Part shown: positions 35,916 through 48,793 of the stretch, in pieces | Numbering within the stretch: position 1 is the first letter of the stretch | How the letters are laid out: each line of letters begins with the position of its first letter | NCBI GenBank assembly: GCA_006176705.1 | Contig: QRFJ01000047.1 | Coordinates: 1,895,775-1,959,774, forward strand | Length of the DNA: 64,000 bases | Source: Cocos nucifera | Taxonomy: Eukaryota; Streptophyta; Magnoliopsida; Arecales; Arecaceae | Direction: 5' to 3' | Made by a program: the position numbers and the translations under genes | Notes under the pieces: generated by a model | Database searches by the model: none | What the model saw: the letters and a program-made list of their open reading frames with translations, nothing else | Told to the model about the DNA's origin: nothing

Positions 35916-36528
35916 TATTAAAAAGAATCAATCAAAATATCCAGAAATTTCTATTGTTATTCATATGATTCTAAGATGGTTTTATAAAGAAAAATAGAGT
36001 CTTAAAAGAAATAAGAGATTGAAAAGTCCTTTCCTAAATCTAGGTGTGTGAAAGACTATCCTAAGAATGTAATTTGCCCCTTACGTATAGGTCTTTAGCA
36101 ATCTCATCCCTAAGATACAACAATCCAGCTCAATCCGATCCTTCTCTAATAAGCACGATCATTGAGGAGGCCAACCCAAAAGATTTTCATCAGATAACCA
36201 ATTAGAAAAAAGAAAAAAAGAAAGATGATCTCTATCTTAGAAAGAAATAGAGAGGGATAGAATACAAGAAGAGATTAAGAGTTTCTATTTATTTTAAAAT
36301 AGTCAGATTTAGAGTCTATTTATAGACTTTATCAGGATTATCAAGGAGGTGTCATAGTTTTGAAGAGATATGATGTTTTAGAAACATCGTATTTATTCAA
36401 AAATCAATGTCCTCTTCTGAAGAGTCGTATCTCTTTAAAAAGAGTTGTTAAATTAAGAAAGATCTTTAAAAATTTTAAATAACTAAAACTTAGGGGATAA
36501 GAAAATTTTAAATCAATAATCCCCTACA
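35916..36528 (-). mobile_element. 3' LTR of copia element 2
   Basis: This pairs with 41741-42307. The minus-strand start is TGTAGGGGATTATTG. Shared blocks include GATGGTTTTATAAAG-like, AATCTCATC...AAGATACAACAATCCAG, GAGGCCAACCC and TTTATAGAC. Flanked on its outer side by AATAC. Confidence 0.85.
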
Positions 36529-37039
36529 AAAGATTTAAATTTTGAAAATCATAAAAATGAATATATGAACATCTTATATTGTGTAATAGGTGAGGTATTC
36601 TCTAAATTTGAACCTCACTAAGTATTGATAGTATCCATATGAAGAAATCATAGTGGATTACACCTTGAATTAAATCCTTTAACTCAAACTCAACATATTA
36701 CACACATAGTACTGATCAAATGGGTCTTTATGCGATCGCACTATTTAGAGGCCTTGTACTTAGGATCTTGATTTTTTATGAGAATTTTGTTAGGATTAGT
36801 CCAAATCACTAATCGCAGCTTACACGACAATTCTCTTATAGATAAGTCTTTTGAGGGTATTTGTGACTTAATACCCTACAGATTTTTTATCTTAAACTTA
36901 TTAAGTGCATAGCTCATTCTTTCTAATTTACTTTGTCATTGATACGAACACTTATCATAGGGATGGGAGGAGATACACTCTAATAATGTGCTGTGACACA
37001 ATCACTCAATCAGCTTTTTTTCTACCATATTAAATCATA

Positions 37040-38400
37040 TTTATAGGATATCCAATCATTGGTTATCCACTATTGGTGACCACATAATGGACTTAAGCCC
37101 TATCCCCCTCGAATATTCTAGGACTCCATTTTTAGATAAATCCTTAATTAATTGATCTACCAAGTTTTTCTTAAACTTGATAAATTCTAAGGAAATGATA
37201 TGTTTACTCTTTTTGAGTTGTCTTATAAATTTATGACAAATCCAGATATGCTGGTTCATCTTTTTATCCATACTCGTTTGATTATTCAGTTCAATTATGA
37301 TATTATTATCATAATAGATTGATATGGTCAGAATTAGTTTAGGTATTAAAGATAGCTCTGAGATAAGATTTTTAATCTATTCTGCCTTAGTATATCTAGA
37401 GCAATCAACTCGGCCTCCATGGTACTCCAAAATATAATGATTTGTCTAGAAGATACCCAAGCTACGGCAACACTATCGAGAAGAAAAAGAAATCCAATGG
37501 TTGATTTAAGATCAAGAGAATTGATAATCTAATTTGTATCATTGTAACCCTCAACCATCTCAAGATATCTAGTGTACAAGAGAGATAGATTAAGAGTTTT
37601 CTTAAGATATCAGAATACCCTTTCAACAGCAGACCAATTAAATTGATTTGGATTTTGAATATATCTACTTAATCTTCCTACAGCATAGGTAATATCATGT
37701 CTTATCATATTTGCCATATAGAGAAGAAAACATATAATCTAGGAGTATTTAGATTGATCAATTGGTTCACTTAAATTCTTTTTAAGATGGATCTTTGGAT
37801 CATAAGAAGTAGATATAGGTTTCTGATCAAAATATCCAAAATTTTTAATCATTTTCTTGATAAAATGAGAAAGGAAGATAGCTACCCCTTCAAGAGATTT
37901 GATCGGCTTCATCCCTAGGATAACATCAACTTCACCTAAATCTTTCACATTAAAGTGAATTGAAAGGAACTATTTGATTTCATATATAATTTTAAGAGAA
38001 GATCCAAATATCAGAATATCATCGATGTATCAACAAAGGATCACACAATTATCATCGATGATTTTGAAATAGATATACTTATTATGATCATTAATTGAGA
38101 AACCAAAAGAAAGAATAGTTTTTTCAAACTTTTTATGCCATTATTTAGGTGCCTATTTAAGACTATATAGGGATATAACAAGTTTGCAAACTTTATTATC
38201 TTCTCCCTTAATAATAAATCCTTCAGGCTATTCCATGTATAACTCTTCATCTAGATCTCCATTTAGGAATGCAGCTTCATACCATTTGATGAATGATCAA
38301 CTTATGGATAGAAGTAGTGGCAAGAAGGGTTCTAAGGATAGAAATTATAGCTATAGGAGAATAGGTATCAAAATAATCTAAATTTTTTTTCTAGATATAT
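37040..38400 (-). pseudogene. Copia element 2 RT and RNase H (broken)
   Basis: Minus-strand pieces include a YIDDILIFGS catalytic box near 38010-38030, then KDLGEVDVILGMK, then SKYS and, at the C-terminus, LDFVKFKKNLVDQLIKDL-type RNase H sequence (here LEFIKFKKNLVDQLIKDL) ending SRGIGLK. The usual ADPLTK residues are changed to VDQLIK, as expected for a decayed copy. Confidence 0.85.
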
Positions 38401-39077
38401 CATTTAGAATCTGTTCTTTTATAGGTAAAAAATTTATCTAAGAATCTATATTTTTTTAGATAAATATTTTTTAAGTAACATTTAGATAAAAAAATAATTT
38501 ATCCATATTTTTTTATATATGAAAAAGTGGCTTCAAAATTTGTTACCCATGTGCTTTTGCATTACAACTTTCCTAAATAAGTTGCTAAAATTTATTTATA
38601 TTTTTTATAATATCTTTTATGATTTTTAGGTTTGGAGAAAGTAGACACGATAGTTATTGGATATTGAAAGATGGAGGCATTAAAAATGAGGATGGGGGGT
38701 CCTAAGAATAAAATTAAATATCTATTTTACTGGTTGATGAAAAAATGAATTAGCAATCTCCTAGGTGGGTAAATTTTTTTTTTATTTTATTGATAAATGT
38801 TATCCATAGGAAAGTAACTTATCCATCTTGAAAAGTATGAGAATATAGATAAGTTGGTTAATAAAAAATTTAACCAACTTTTTTATAATATTAACCTACC
38901 AAAGAACGGGCCCTTAGCTACTAATCTAGCCTTATACTTTTCTATTGATCCATCAAGTCTAAGTTTTCTATAAAATATCCACTTACAAAATAATGGTTTA
39001 CTATCTAGATGAAGATCAACAAGGATCCTAGTTTGGTTTTAGATTATTAAGTTGAATTCAGGGTTCATAGCTTCCTT

Positions 39078-39593
39078 CTAGAAAGGGACATTAGGTGAAG
39101 ATATTGCTTTCACAAAAGTAGAAAATTCACCTTCAACTAGAAAGATAAAGAAACCTTCACTAAGGTCATTTTCTTTTCTAGCTCTTGTGCTTATTCTAGC
39201 TTCAGAATGTCCATGATTAGAGTTAAATCTCTCTCTTTTTCTAGAATCGCAAGGTACTCCTGATTTAACATGGCTAGGATTAGAAGATAGATCGGATTGA
39301 ATTAGATTTGGAACTTTATTTCTAAAAGAAAAGATATTGTTAGAAATATCACTTATTCCAAAATTTATTACTAAAAGTATATTGGTGCTACTATCTAAGG
39401 AGTATCCTACAAAAATTGCATCTATAGTTTTAGGATCAAATTTTACTTTCTTAGGGTTAGGTATACCGACCTTAGCTAGGCACCCCCATATTTTTAGGTA
39501 ATTTAATCTAAGAATTCTATCCTTCCAAAGTTGAAAAGAAGTCTTATTGCCACCCTTCAAAGATATTCTATTTATGATATAACAAGCTATCAT
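39078..39593 (-). pseudogene. Copia element 2 integrase C-terminal part
   Basis: A 171-residue open frame starts in the integrase core end: ACYIINRISLK, then SFQLWKDR, LRIWGCLAKV-like (LKIWGCLAKV), and VGYSLDSSTN. A serine/arginine-rich linker to RT follows. The catalytic DDE part lies upstream (higher coordinates) and is broken. Confidence 0.85.
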
Positions 39594-40099
39594 TTAGGTA
39601 GTCTTTAGTTGGTCATATCTTAGATCCGATCAAAATTAATATGACCAATCATTCCATGCCAAATATTGGAAGATTTAAAATTTAGAATAAAAGAATGATC
39701 TTTCTTAGAATCTTTAGGAATTATACTTAACTTGAATAGACCTTCAGATACAAAGTCTTTTCCAAAAAACTCATTATTATGAGTGATTATAAGTTTATTA
39801 GATTCTAATACAATTTTATAGCCTCTAGTACAAGAAGAGATCTACTGATTAGGTTTTTTCTAACATTAAGGACGTCCGACACTTCATGAAGGATTAAAAT
39901 TTTTTCAGATATCATCTTCAGATCTACACGACCTCTTTCTAACACTTATGCTGCACAATCATTCCCAAGCATTACACCTCCACCACTTGATTACTGAAAA
40001 ATGAAGAACTAGGAGCGATAAAAAAAACATACATATTAGCTCCCGAATTAAGCCACCAATCATAAGAAGAATGGACAAGGTATGCCAAAAAATCCTGAC

Positions 40100-41020
40100 T
40101 TTCAAACTTGAAGGAAGGTCCAGCACCATCTTCAATTATGTTCCCTTGAGGTTTAGATGCTCTTTTCTTTCATGATTCAATCTTCCTATTCTTTGCCATA
40201 TGATTTGTCCATCTGCACATGAAGTAGAAGATCTCCTTATTTGGCTTATGATTTGGATGGTTATGGCTTCAAGAGGTTTGGAGGAAGAAACAAGTTTGGA
40301 AGGATTTAGAGGTTTTTTCTCTTTGAAGAATTTTTCTTGGGGTTTGAAATGAGTTTGATTGGATTAATTTAGTCAAATTGATCTTGGGTCCAAAATCAAA
40401 TTTGGGTTTACTCTTAAGTCGATGCTCTTTTCGATCCTAACAGGGTTTGACCTCTGATAGGGTTAAGTCACCTTGCTTATGACTAAACTCACGAGAAAAG
40501 TTCGACCAAGTAGGAGAGAGTGAATCAATCAAGGATTGGACTTCATAAGTTTCAGAGTATTTATAACTAGTTAATTTAACCTTTCTATGAGATCTTGAAA
40601 CTCATGAATTTGGATATTGATAGACTTGAAATTCACTATGGCATATTTATGGAATTTAGATATGACAAATCGATTAAGACAAACATCGCCCATTCCATAT
40701 TCTGCTTTAAAAGCATCCCAAAGCTACTAAGCCGATTTAATGGAAAGACACACATCATATAGAGAATCAGATGGAGCACTAAGTATCCTATGGCAGCAAT
40801 GAAAATCAATTTCTTCAATGATTTTTGAATGACCAGAGAATCCAAATTCTTGAGGACTACAATAGGTTGATCCAAAGAAAAGTTTTGGATCTAGTAATTC
40901 TAGGACAAAGATCAATCCTAAAATGGTGAGCCAATATTTTACTCGACCTTGCCACCTTTTAAAAAATAATCCACTAAATTTCTTATGTTTAATTGCACTA
41001 TGATCTTCAAAAGAAGCCAT
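40100..41020 (-). pseudogene. Copia element 2 gag (broken)
   Basis: It begins MASFEDHSAIKHKKFSG...WQGRVKYWLTILGL, the typical start of a copia gag where the tRNA-primed leader ends. A second frame continues with LWDAFKAEYGMGD-like sequence (LGCFKAEYGMGDVC region at 40636-40730). A degraded zinc-knuckle remnant (CRWTNHMAKNR) is near 40200. Confidence 0.8.
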
Positions 41021-41740
41021 TTATAATATTTTGATTATTTAATTAATTTTGCAAACATAAGTTTCAAGAAGTTTAGCCTAATATATTTGAGTAATTAATT
41101 AATGACTTCCAACAATACAATTCTAGATTTTAAAATAAATATAATAAAAAAAATGACAAGAACAAAATTAAATAATTACACTAGGAATATGATAAATAAA
41201 ATAACTATATAATTCTGCATGTTTTTTTAAGATAGTAGTAATATGAATTTTGAAAGAATAACAAATAATCTGCATAATCTTCAAAGCAATAAAAATTTTT
41301 GTGTAGTTTTTGAAAAAGCAGAAAATTTCTGCATAAATTTTAAAGATACACAAAAAATTATGCATGAATTTAAAATTATAGAAAAATTTCTATACAGAAA
41401 TTCAAACTTGCAGAAATTAATTTAAATAGAAATTAAGGTTGTAGAAAAATTATCATAGATTTTAAAGTAGTAGCAAAATATTTCTGCACTATTTTTTAAA
41501 TTAAAAAAATTTTGGACAAAATTTTAAATCTATAGAAAATTTTTGTATTATTTTTAAAAAAATATTAAAAAAATCTATACTATTTTTAGAGCAAATAAAT
41601 TTGTTAATAAATCTAAAATCTTAAAAATAACAATCTCTAAATGATAAATAGTAAAACTTTTAATACTATGCAATCAATTTAAAGTTAATTCTAAGCAATA
41701 AAAAATAATTTTTAGTTTTGTCAAGATCATGTTCTTAGAC

Positions 41741-42307
41741 TATTGAAATGAGTCTATTAAAATATTAAGAAATTTTTATTATTTTTCATATAATTTTAAG
41801 ATGATTTTATAAAAAAATAGAATATTAAAAAAATAAAATATTAAAAAAAATTTATCAGAATCGAGACTTATAGAATAAAATACTACTCTAAGAATATGAT
41901 TCGTCTTTTATGTTGGTCTTCTACGATCTCATCTTCAAGGTATAACAATCCAGTTAAGTCCGATCTTTCCGTTGAGGAGATCAACCCAATAAATTTTTTT
42001 AAAATTTTTAATTAGAATAAAAAATAAAAAATAAAGATGACCTCTATTTAAAAAAAATAAAAAAAATTAAAATCTTTTATTAATTTTAAAATAATTAGAT
42101 TCATATATTATTTATAGACTACGTCAAGATTATGAAGAAGACGTCATGATTTTAAGGAGATATGATATTTTAAAAATATTATATTTTTTTAAAAAATTAA
42201 TATTTTTTTTAAAGGATCGTAAAAAATTAAATTAAAAAATATAAAAATTTCAAATCACTAAAGGTTAAAAGATAAAAAGATTAATTTTTTAAAATAAAAT
42301 TCTAATA
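41741..42307 (-). mobile_element. 5' LTR of copia element 2 (AT-drifted)
   Basis: This is the partner of 35916-36528. Its outer flank AATAC (42308-42312) matches the flank of the other LTR (35911-35915), giving a 5-bp target duplication. It is markedly more AT-rich than the partner, with many C-to-T and G-to-A type differences. Confidence 0.83.
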
Positions 42308-42312
42308 AATAC

Positions 42313-42510
42313 GGAAGGTAACAGGAGGTTACAGCCGGCAAACGGGATAGACTGAGGGGTACAAAGTATAATGAATTGCAAAGGAAGGGATGAAAGTGAG
42401 CTGGAGGCCGCTTTATGAACGTACAGAGATAAAGGATCCCACCCAGAGTGAACTTTAATAACGGAGAGGCTTGAAAGTCCGATGGATCAGGCTTCTCCGT
42501 GAGAGGTTGC
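42313..42510. repeat. Tandem repeat array, block C
   Basis: This completes the unit interrupted in block B (joining 35910 to 42308 restores a unit of about 130 bp) and adds GCTTTATGAAC at 42410 plus one degraded copy. Shared text: GGTAACAGGAGGTTACAG, GGGATGAAAGT, CTGGAGGCCG. Confidence 0.78.
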
Positions 42511-43458
42511 TGAGCAATTTGATGCCTTGCGTAGGAGGACTTTTCTTTTCAGGAACATGATCGTTGCGTTTCCTTTCCTTCCAGAAGAAAGGGGGTTCAC
42601 CTTGTCGGGGCCCTTGGTGGTGGCTTGATGTGAACCGTCAACAACCGTGTGATCGTGCATGTTGGTAGATTTGGACTCTGTTCTCTGTCACAAACTGAGG
42701 GCAATTGATTGAGCCTTCAGCTACCGTTCTGACCGCCTTAACTTCGGCATGATTTCATACGTATCGTATCACCCAAAAATAAGACTTTTTATTTTTATTT
42801 CCAACTAAGATAATGTTATAAAACTATTAAATTTATATTGAAATTCTATTTTTATTTTTATTTTTATTTTTTTGATAAAAAATATTGGAACTCCACGTTG
42901 CCGAGCTTCGTTTCAACTAAATTCAAAATGAGGCCCAACATTTCAATTAAAGCTCCTTAGCACTCGACTGAAAATTTCTTTTCTTTGCATAAACTATGAT
43001 AACAAATGACCATTTGTCGTGACCGCCTCTAAGTTGTTTTGATTCTTCGGTAGAACTCGTCAAACTATTAGTTCAGAGATAGAGAATATGCCGCAAACTA
43101 TGGAGCTAATATTACTGGATTGCGATGAGCTGTCTTTCTTGACCTACAATAATCCGCTTTCAATAAATATAAAAAAATTTAAATCGTTAGAATCTGCAGA
43201 GTATTTTTACTGGTTTTCTTTTTTTGTTTTTGATAATCTGAAAAAATTTAGACTCGACTGAATAAACATGTTCCATGAAATGAAATGCTCCTGTCTTTTA
43301 AAACCTTTTGTAAAATTTTGAGCTTTTGGTATTATTGCTTTCAAAAATATGAAATCAAAAGCCTGGAATGAAGGAGTTAGCTGCAAATAGTGTCACCAGC
43401 ATCAATATCGTCACATTTTCACTATTTATACGTAAACGAAAACACAAAAACAAGAACA

Positions 43459-43486
43459 GTATATATATATATATATATATATATAT
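43459..43486. repeat. (TA)n microsatellite
   Basis: About 14 TA units. Confidence 0.95.
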
Positions 43487-46400
43487 GCAATAAACTACAT
43501 TTGCTTGTCAGAGTTTTACCCAAAAAAAATAGAGTAACAGTATAGACTAGCATCAATTTGATTGGTACATGAAGCATGCTTTAATTATCTTATAATTACT
43601 ACATGAAAATTTGGTTTTGAATCTGATGCTTTATCTTTGAATTCTTGCAGCCAAGAGCTATATATGACTGGTTAATATGCACGTTGTATCGCAAAAAGTT
43701 TGCAGGTTCTTCCAGGAGGGAGCCCATTTCCGCTGCTGATGTGAATCGTTTATCGTGGTCCATCGCTCATCTTCGATTTTTAAATACCAACTCGTGCATG
43801 CGTGATTCCCCACACGCCCGCCGCCGCCGCCAATCCGCCCCCCCCCGCAAACCCTCCATGCGAGCACATCACAATCTTGGCAATATTACTACCTGCGAGC
43901 TCTATTTACATCCCAAGCGTGATCATACTATCCTAGTGCTGATCTTAGATCATAGAATATTTTAATATTTTATAATATTTTTGATATTTTATTAAAATTA
44001 TAAAATATATATATATAAATAAAATTGAAAGAATAAATTATTTATATTTTTAAAAAAATTAAAAAAATAAATAAAAAAAATTATTCATGCATCTTGATCG
44101 GTTAATTTGTATCGTCTCAATTAAGAATAAATAAAATATATAAAAGGTAGAGACATTTAAAACTTGTACTAAGTATGGGTTGTACATCATAAGCTCGGGG
44201 TTGGCTGTTGAAACAGGACACATCAACGCCCTTATTTCAAAACTTTTGGAAACAAGCGGACTTGACTTCTTGGAACTTATTAATCTCCAGACATTGCACG
44301 GTCCCCGCCATAACACCCTAGAGTGTACCATTCCTGCTACTTAATTGATTATAATTTATTTTGGTTGGCCAGTCTGTCTTTTATATTGAAAAAAATTATT
44401 AGATAGATTTATTCGTTAAAATTAATAAAAAAATTATATATCAATTAATTATTTATTAATTTTTAATCTTAATAGATTATAATTAATTATAAAAATAAAA
44501 ATTAGTTAATTAAAATTTATAAAAAGTTTTGTTGATAGAACGAGTTCATCTAAAATTTTTTTCTCCTGTTAACATGTTCTCATTGTAGGCTGATTCAACG
44601 GAAAAAAATAAAATTTTTTATATGGAGGTTTTAAATTTCTTTAGCTACTTTCCTCTACTTTTTCAGTGGAAGTACTCTCCCTCTTGCCGTGCACTGTCTG
44701 GGCACTCAATGTTGTTTGTCGACCAATTCGTGGGTACTTAATTAATTGCTGAGAACACCTTTCCTCGTCCGCGGGATCGTTTGGTTAATTAGTATTTGTA
44801 AAGACCTCCCACGGATGGAAAATGATGCTCGGGCTAGCTAGAATGGATGGTCAAATCAATGGTTGTGGAATTAGTGCAGGGCTAAACGATCGGCGCCGGT
44901 GGAGCACCGGGACTAAAAGAAACCGCCCTGACGGAAAAATCGCGTTAACACACACCATTCAAGGGAGCCGCCGTGGTCTTCCGAACCACCAGACTGTGGG
45001 CTCCGAAACGAGGTCCAGAAGCCACCATTTATTGACCGAAATCAGATAGGATTGGATGCAATTAAGTGCCGCTACTTTCGGCGATCTGTTATCTGTTATG
45101 TACTTTTTTTCATTTAAAATTAGATATGTAATGTACTGCCTTCAAATATTCGTCCTTTTTTTTTTTTCCTTGGGTGCGAACGGGTCTTGCGCGCGTAGAC
45201 GGTATAGCTCCGTGGGCATTATTTATAATAATTAATTTCCGTACAAGATTAAAATATGATATAAAAAAATTTTTCATCTAGAGCGAGCTACGGACGTAAA
45301 AAAAATTTCCTACAAATATATGGTGCATAGCAAAGATCGCACCATTGAATCATGTTATACATTTTTTTTTTTTTAATTTTTTTCTAAATTATAAAACTAT
45401 CATCAAAGCCACCCCATCGCCTCATCGCATGCACCTACCAGATATAATTGAACTACATCAAATCCCACAATAAATAACACATGCTAATCTCTATATTTCA
45501 TCAATTTTTGATTGTAAATCTTACTGTGATTTAGTACATACAATAATGGAGCATAAAATTGATATGCATGTATGACATGTGAAATTTTGCTCATTAAGCT
45601 GTAAATGTTAAGAGAATAGATTTGATGCAATGAAAAAAAAAAAAAAAATCAAAAGCTATTATCATGCTTTAAAATCGGAATTAAATAATTTTTAAAATAA
45701 AAATCTTAATTATAACTAAAAAAATAAAATTAAAATCAAAAAGTTGAAAATTGACTTTTTTCACCTTAAAATTTGTGATGATGGGGCCATGCGCCGCTCA
45801 GCTTGAGAAGGATAGCAGATTAAGATTATCTTATGAATATTTTTATAAAATTAATAATTTAAATTTATATTAAATATAAAAGATATCAAAGAATATGTTT
45901 GATCCTAGATTTAGTATTGGATTTGATTTTCGATTTGGAAATCATTAAAATCATCTCCATTTAATTTTGATTAAAATAAATATATTGGATCTGGAGATGT
46001 TTAAAATATTCGAACATCCGTTTCAGTTGACATCGCTGTGCATCGTCATTCATGAAGCAAGAACGGGCTCTGGCGCACCAGAACCCTCCATCCGTCTTCT
46101 CTATCCCTTCCGTGCCGCTCCACTCGCATCCTTCACCCGCTTGCAAGCTGCAGACCAGTCTTACTGTAGCTGTCCAAATGAGCCCTCTCATTGCAGCTGC
46201 CGAGAAAAGGACGCATGGAGAAAATTTAAATGGGGAGGAGGTTGACCGACCTGCACTTGAGCATCGTGAGTGCATGCTAGCTATTAGCTCCTATATAATA
46301 ATTTTCAAAAAGAATAACACAGCAAACGCTTATTTAGAAGAGCCCAGCTCTGCTGCGATGTGTGCAATGCACCGTACATAATAAACGGCCAACAAATAAT

Positions 46401-48249
46401 GCATGCTGCATATACACATGATGCACTAGTTGTTTGCTCGCCGTCCATCATGCGATGGACAGCACTCTGGTATATTATAAAGGATTCCTGCTTTTTTTAG
46501 AAATCTGATGAGGAGACATACTCAGCGGGCTAGATGGATTGTTTGCTTTGTTACATGTCATCTATTAATTAATATAAAATCTAAAATTATGATAAACAAT
46601 CATATATATATATATATAATAAAATACAACTTTCGGTCAAACCCCGCACCCCCACCAGAGATTAGGGGTGGGCTCCATATTTAATCTCGGCGGCCTGAGT
46701 CTCTTCCACGACCACAGATCTTATGAAAAATCTGTTCAAATTATCTCTTTAAAATAATCAAATAAATCAAATCAAACCAAAATTTGAGTGACGCACAACC
46801 GTTGCATCACATCATTTTATCGATGGCTGTGTCCCGCGCTCCCTCTTTTCTTGGTATTCTTTCCCACTCAATGTTTCACGCACACCCCTCTCTTCTCCCT
46901 GCGTGTATATGGAATCCACTCTATTTAGTTTCTTTAATAAATTATGGGGGAAGTCTCTCACTTCCACCGCATTACTTTCAGAAGAAGAAATAAAGAATGG
47001 GAAGGAAAGAAGGGATCGCATGAGATTTTCGGGAGGACATTGCTACTCCAATCCCACATTTTCTGAAGTACGTAATCTTTTTAGAGGGTGATATTAATTT
47101 GGATACAAAAAAAGGCGAGTTTGAATTGCGGAATTCATGCACTCTTCTTACAAGCTCTTCAACTTGTTTAATCCATACTCTCATCTCTCCACACTTTTCC
47201 TCTTCCATGCGTGACCTAACTATTTAATCATCTCGACCAGTCTTAACAATCTTTCAAATTGAATGTTTCTGATTATTTTGGCTACTGATTTTATTGTATC
47301 CGTCATTTAATTGCTTAAATCGACCTCCAATATGTTTATAATTGTAGATGGCCCAGTATCAACCAAAATTTAAGACGGGTATTCAAGACTTCATCCATAA
47401 TCGGTGCCTCATGAATTGGACAAGAAGCAACTTGGACTCAAAAGGATGGTTTAGTTTGTACATGCCGACTTGATGGTGATTATGTACAAAAACCTTCAGG
47501 CAAAACGCATGGTGTACGTGTTAGGACAAGTGGCCTCCTGGTCCTGTACCTATCACGCTTGATGCCAGGTTAGATGAGGGGCATCCTTGGGGGAACTCAG
47601 AAGTCACTCTACTTCTCTGAAGGGTGGGGGTGCTCGTGATGTCGAAACCCATCCTACACCTACTATAATAAACATTAGACGTGACCAGTTTCCAGTAATA
47701 GAAGATATATCATACGAGGAAGGTCGGTCACTAAAACCATTGTTGTAATTGTTATTCTAGACTTTGATGATCAAATTTGAGATTTTGGAGGATCATTTCA
47801 AGCAAGGCAAAGCTACGATGAGGAGAGACTCATAATGCTACCCCTGAAGCTCTGTTATTACGTCTTACGAGAAAGATTCCAATTTTTGTTTGTTTGGTTT
47901 TTTTTTTTTTGGAGAAGCGCGCTCTATTCATAGTCATCCATGCGCAAGTCAGATGGTCCATGGAGTAGGATCCAATGTCGTGCGAACCAGGACACGTCGG
48001 AGAAATTACTAGTTGGACTAGCTAGTGGTCCACGGTGAACCTGGTCCAGCTAATATTTCTCACCCCTTGGACGGGTAAGATCCAACGGTCAAAAAAGAAA
48101 AAAAACAAAACAAATGTTTCTGCCAAAAAGTTTTCTCACCTTATCCAACGCCAATGCCTGGCGCATTGTTACGAGGATATATACTATTTCCGTCCATTTT
48201 CCAGCAAAGTCAAAGTGGTTGGCTCATGCATAAAGGCTGTATCTGCCGA

Positions 48250-48253
<4 letters not shown>

Positions 48254-48326
<73 letters not shown>
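48254..48326. repeat. (TA)n microsatellite upstream of the synthase gene
   Basis: A pure TA run of about 36 units, about 470 bp upstream of the ATG of the ketoacyl-CoA synthase. Confidence 0.97.
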
Positions 48327-48329
<3 letters not shown>

Positions 48330-48584
48330 TTTGATTTAATTTATCCGATTTATTAAAGAAAAAAAGAAAGGACCGTGTCTGCCCATTTCTCCCCCACTAA
48401 AAAGGGTTGCATGGAAAGAGCGATGGCCTTATTTATGACCATTACCTCCCATGAATCCATAGAATACCCAAACACCTACATCCTCCCACTTCCCCCGTCT
48501 TCCCCTTCCACACAACAAGGCGCTTCCTTCTTATCCATTTCCCCTCCCCTCTCTTTCAATCCCCAACTGCTCCTAACTGTACTT

Positions 48585-48665
48585 TAAACTCTCTCTCTCA
48601 CCGTGCTCGAAAGAAAACTCTCTCTCTTCTCTCTCTATCTATCCATCCGTCTCTCTCTCTTCCCC
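48585..48665 (+). promoter_or_regulatory. CT-rich tract upstream of the synthase TATA box
   Basis: CT-rich repeats (CTCTCTCT blocks, TATCTATCCATCC) are a common feature of plant core-promoter surroundings. They lie 70-150 bp upstream of the TATA box. Confidence 0.5.
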
Positions 48666-48735
48666 CGGAGGTCCTCCAAGTAGGTTGATTAATGATGAAC
48701 TGTAAACCGTAAACCACCAATTCGTATGTCATCTT

Positions 48736-48746
48736 CTTTATAAAAT
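48736..48746 (+). promoter_or_regulatory. TATA box of the ketoacyl-CoA synthase gene
   Basis: CTTTATAAAAT followed by CCCC, 48 bp upstream of the ATG at 48794. This implies a very short 5' UTR of about 20-25 bases, unless initiation is elsewhere. Confidence 0.65.
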
Positions 48747-48793
48747 CCCCCACCCCCGACTAAATCTGTTCTCCTTGCGGCCAAACCTACACC

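Larger units (their letters stand above)
36529..41740 (-). mobile_element. Internal region of copia element 2
   Basis: About 5.2 kb lies between two similar LTRs and carries, on the minus strand, gag (about 40100-41020), integrase (39078-39593 and around), RT (37700-38280) and RNase H (about 37050-37700). This is the Ty1/copia order. The parts at 36540-37040 and 41020-41740 are non-coding leader and trailer. The element is dead through stops and frameshifts but structurally complete. Confidence 0.88.
42511..48580. other. Intergenic DNA, no supported gene
   Basis: The composition is mixed, with scattered GC-richer patches (43790-43870; 44820-45060; 46050-46260; 47500-47700) and microsatellites at 43459-43486, 46604-46618 and 48254-48326. 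ORFs at 43645, 44822, 45961 and 46052 show no family motif, and several overlap each other on opposite strands. The last few hundred bases form the upstream region of the synthase gene. Confidence 0.45.

Noticed and set aside
43645..43965. 106-residue frame in a GC-rich patch
   Set aside because: No family motif, overlapped by an antisense frame, includes a C-run and a CCG repeat; no splice or promoter context.
45961..46381. Overlapping frames of about 90-110 residues on both strands
   Set aside because: No conserved motif on any strand; likely chance frames in a moderately GC-rich patch.
48035..48339. Frames ending in long Ile-Tyr runs upstream of the synthase
   Set aside because: They are translations of the TA microsatellite and its flank.
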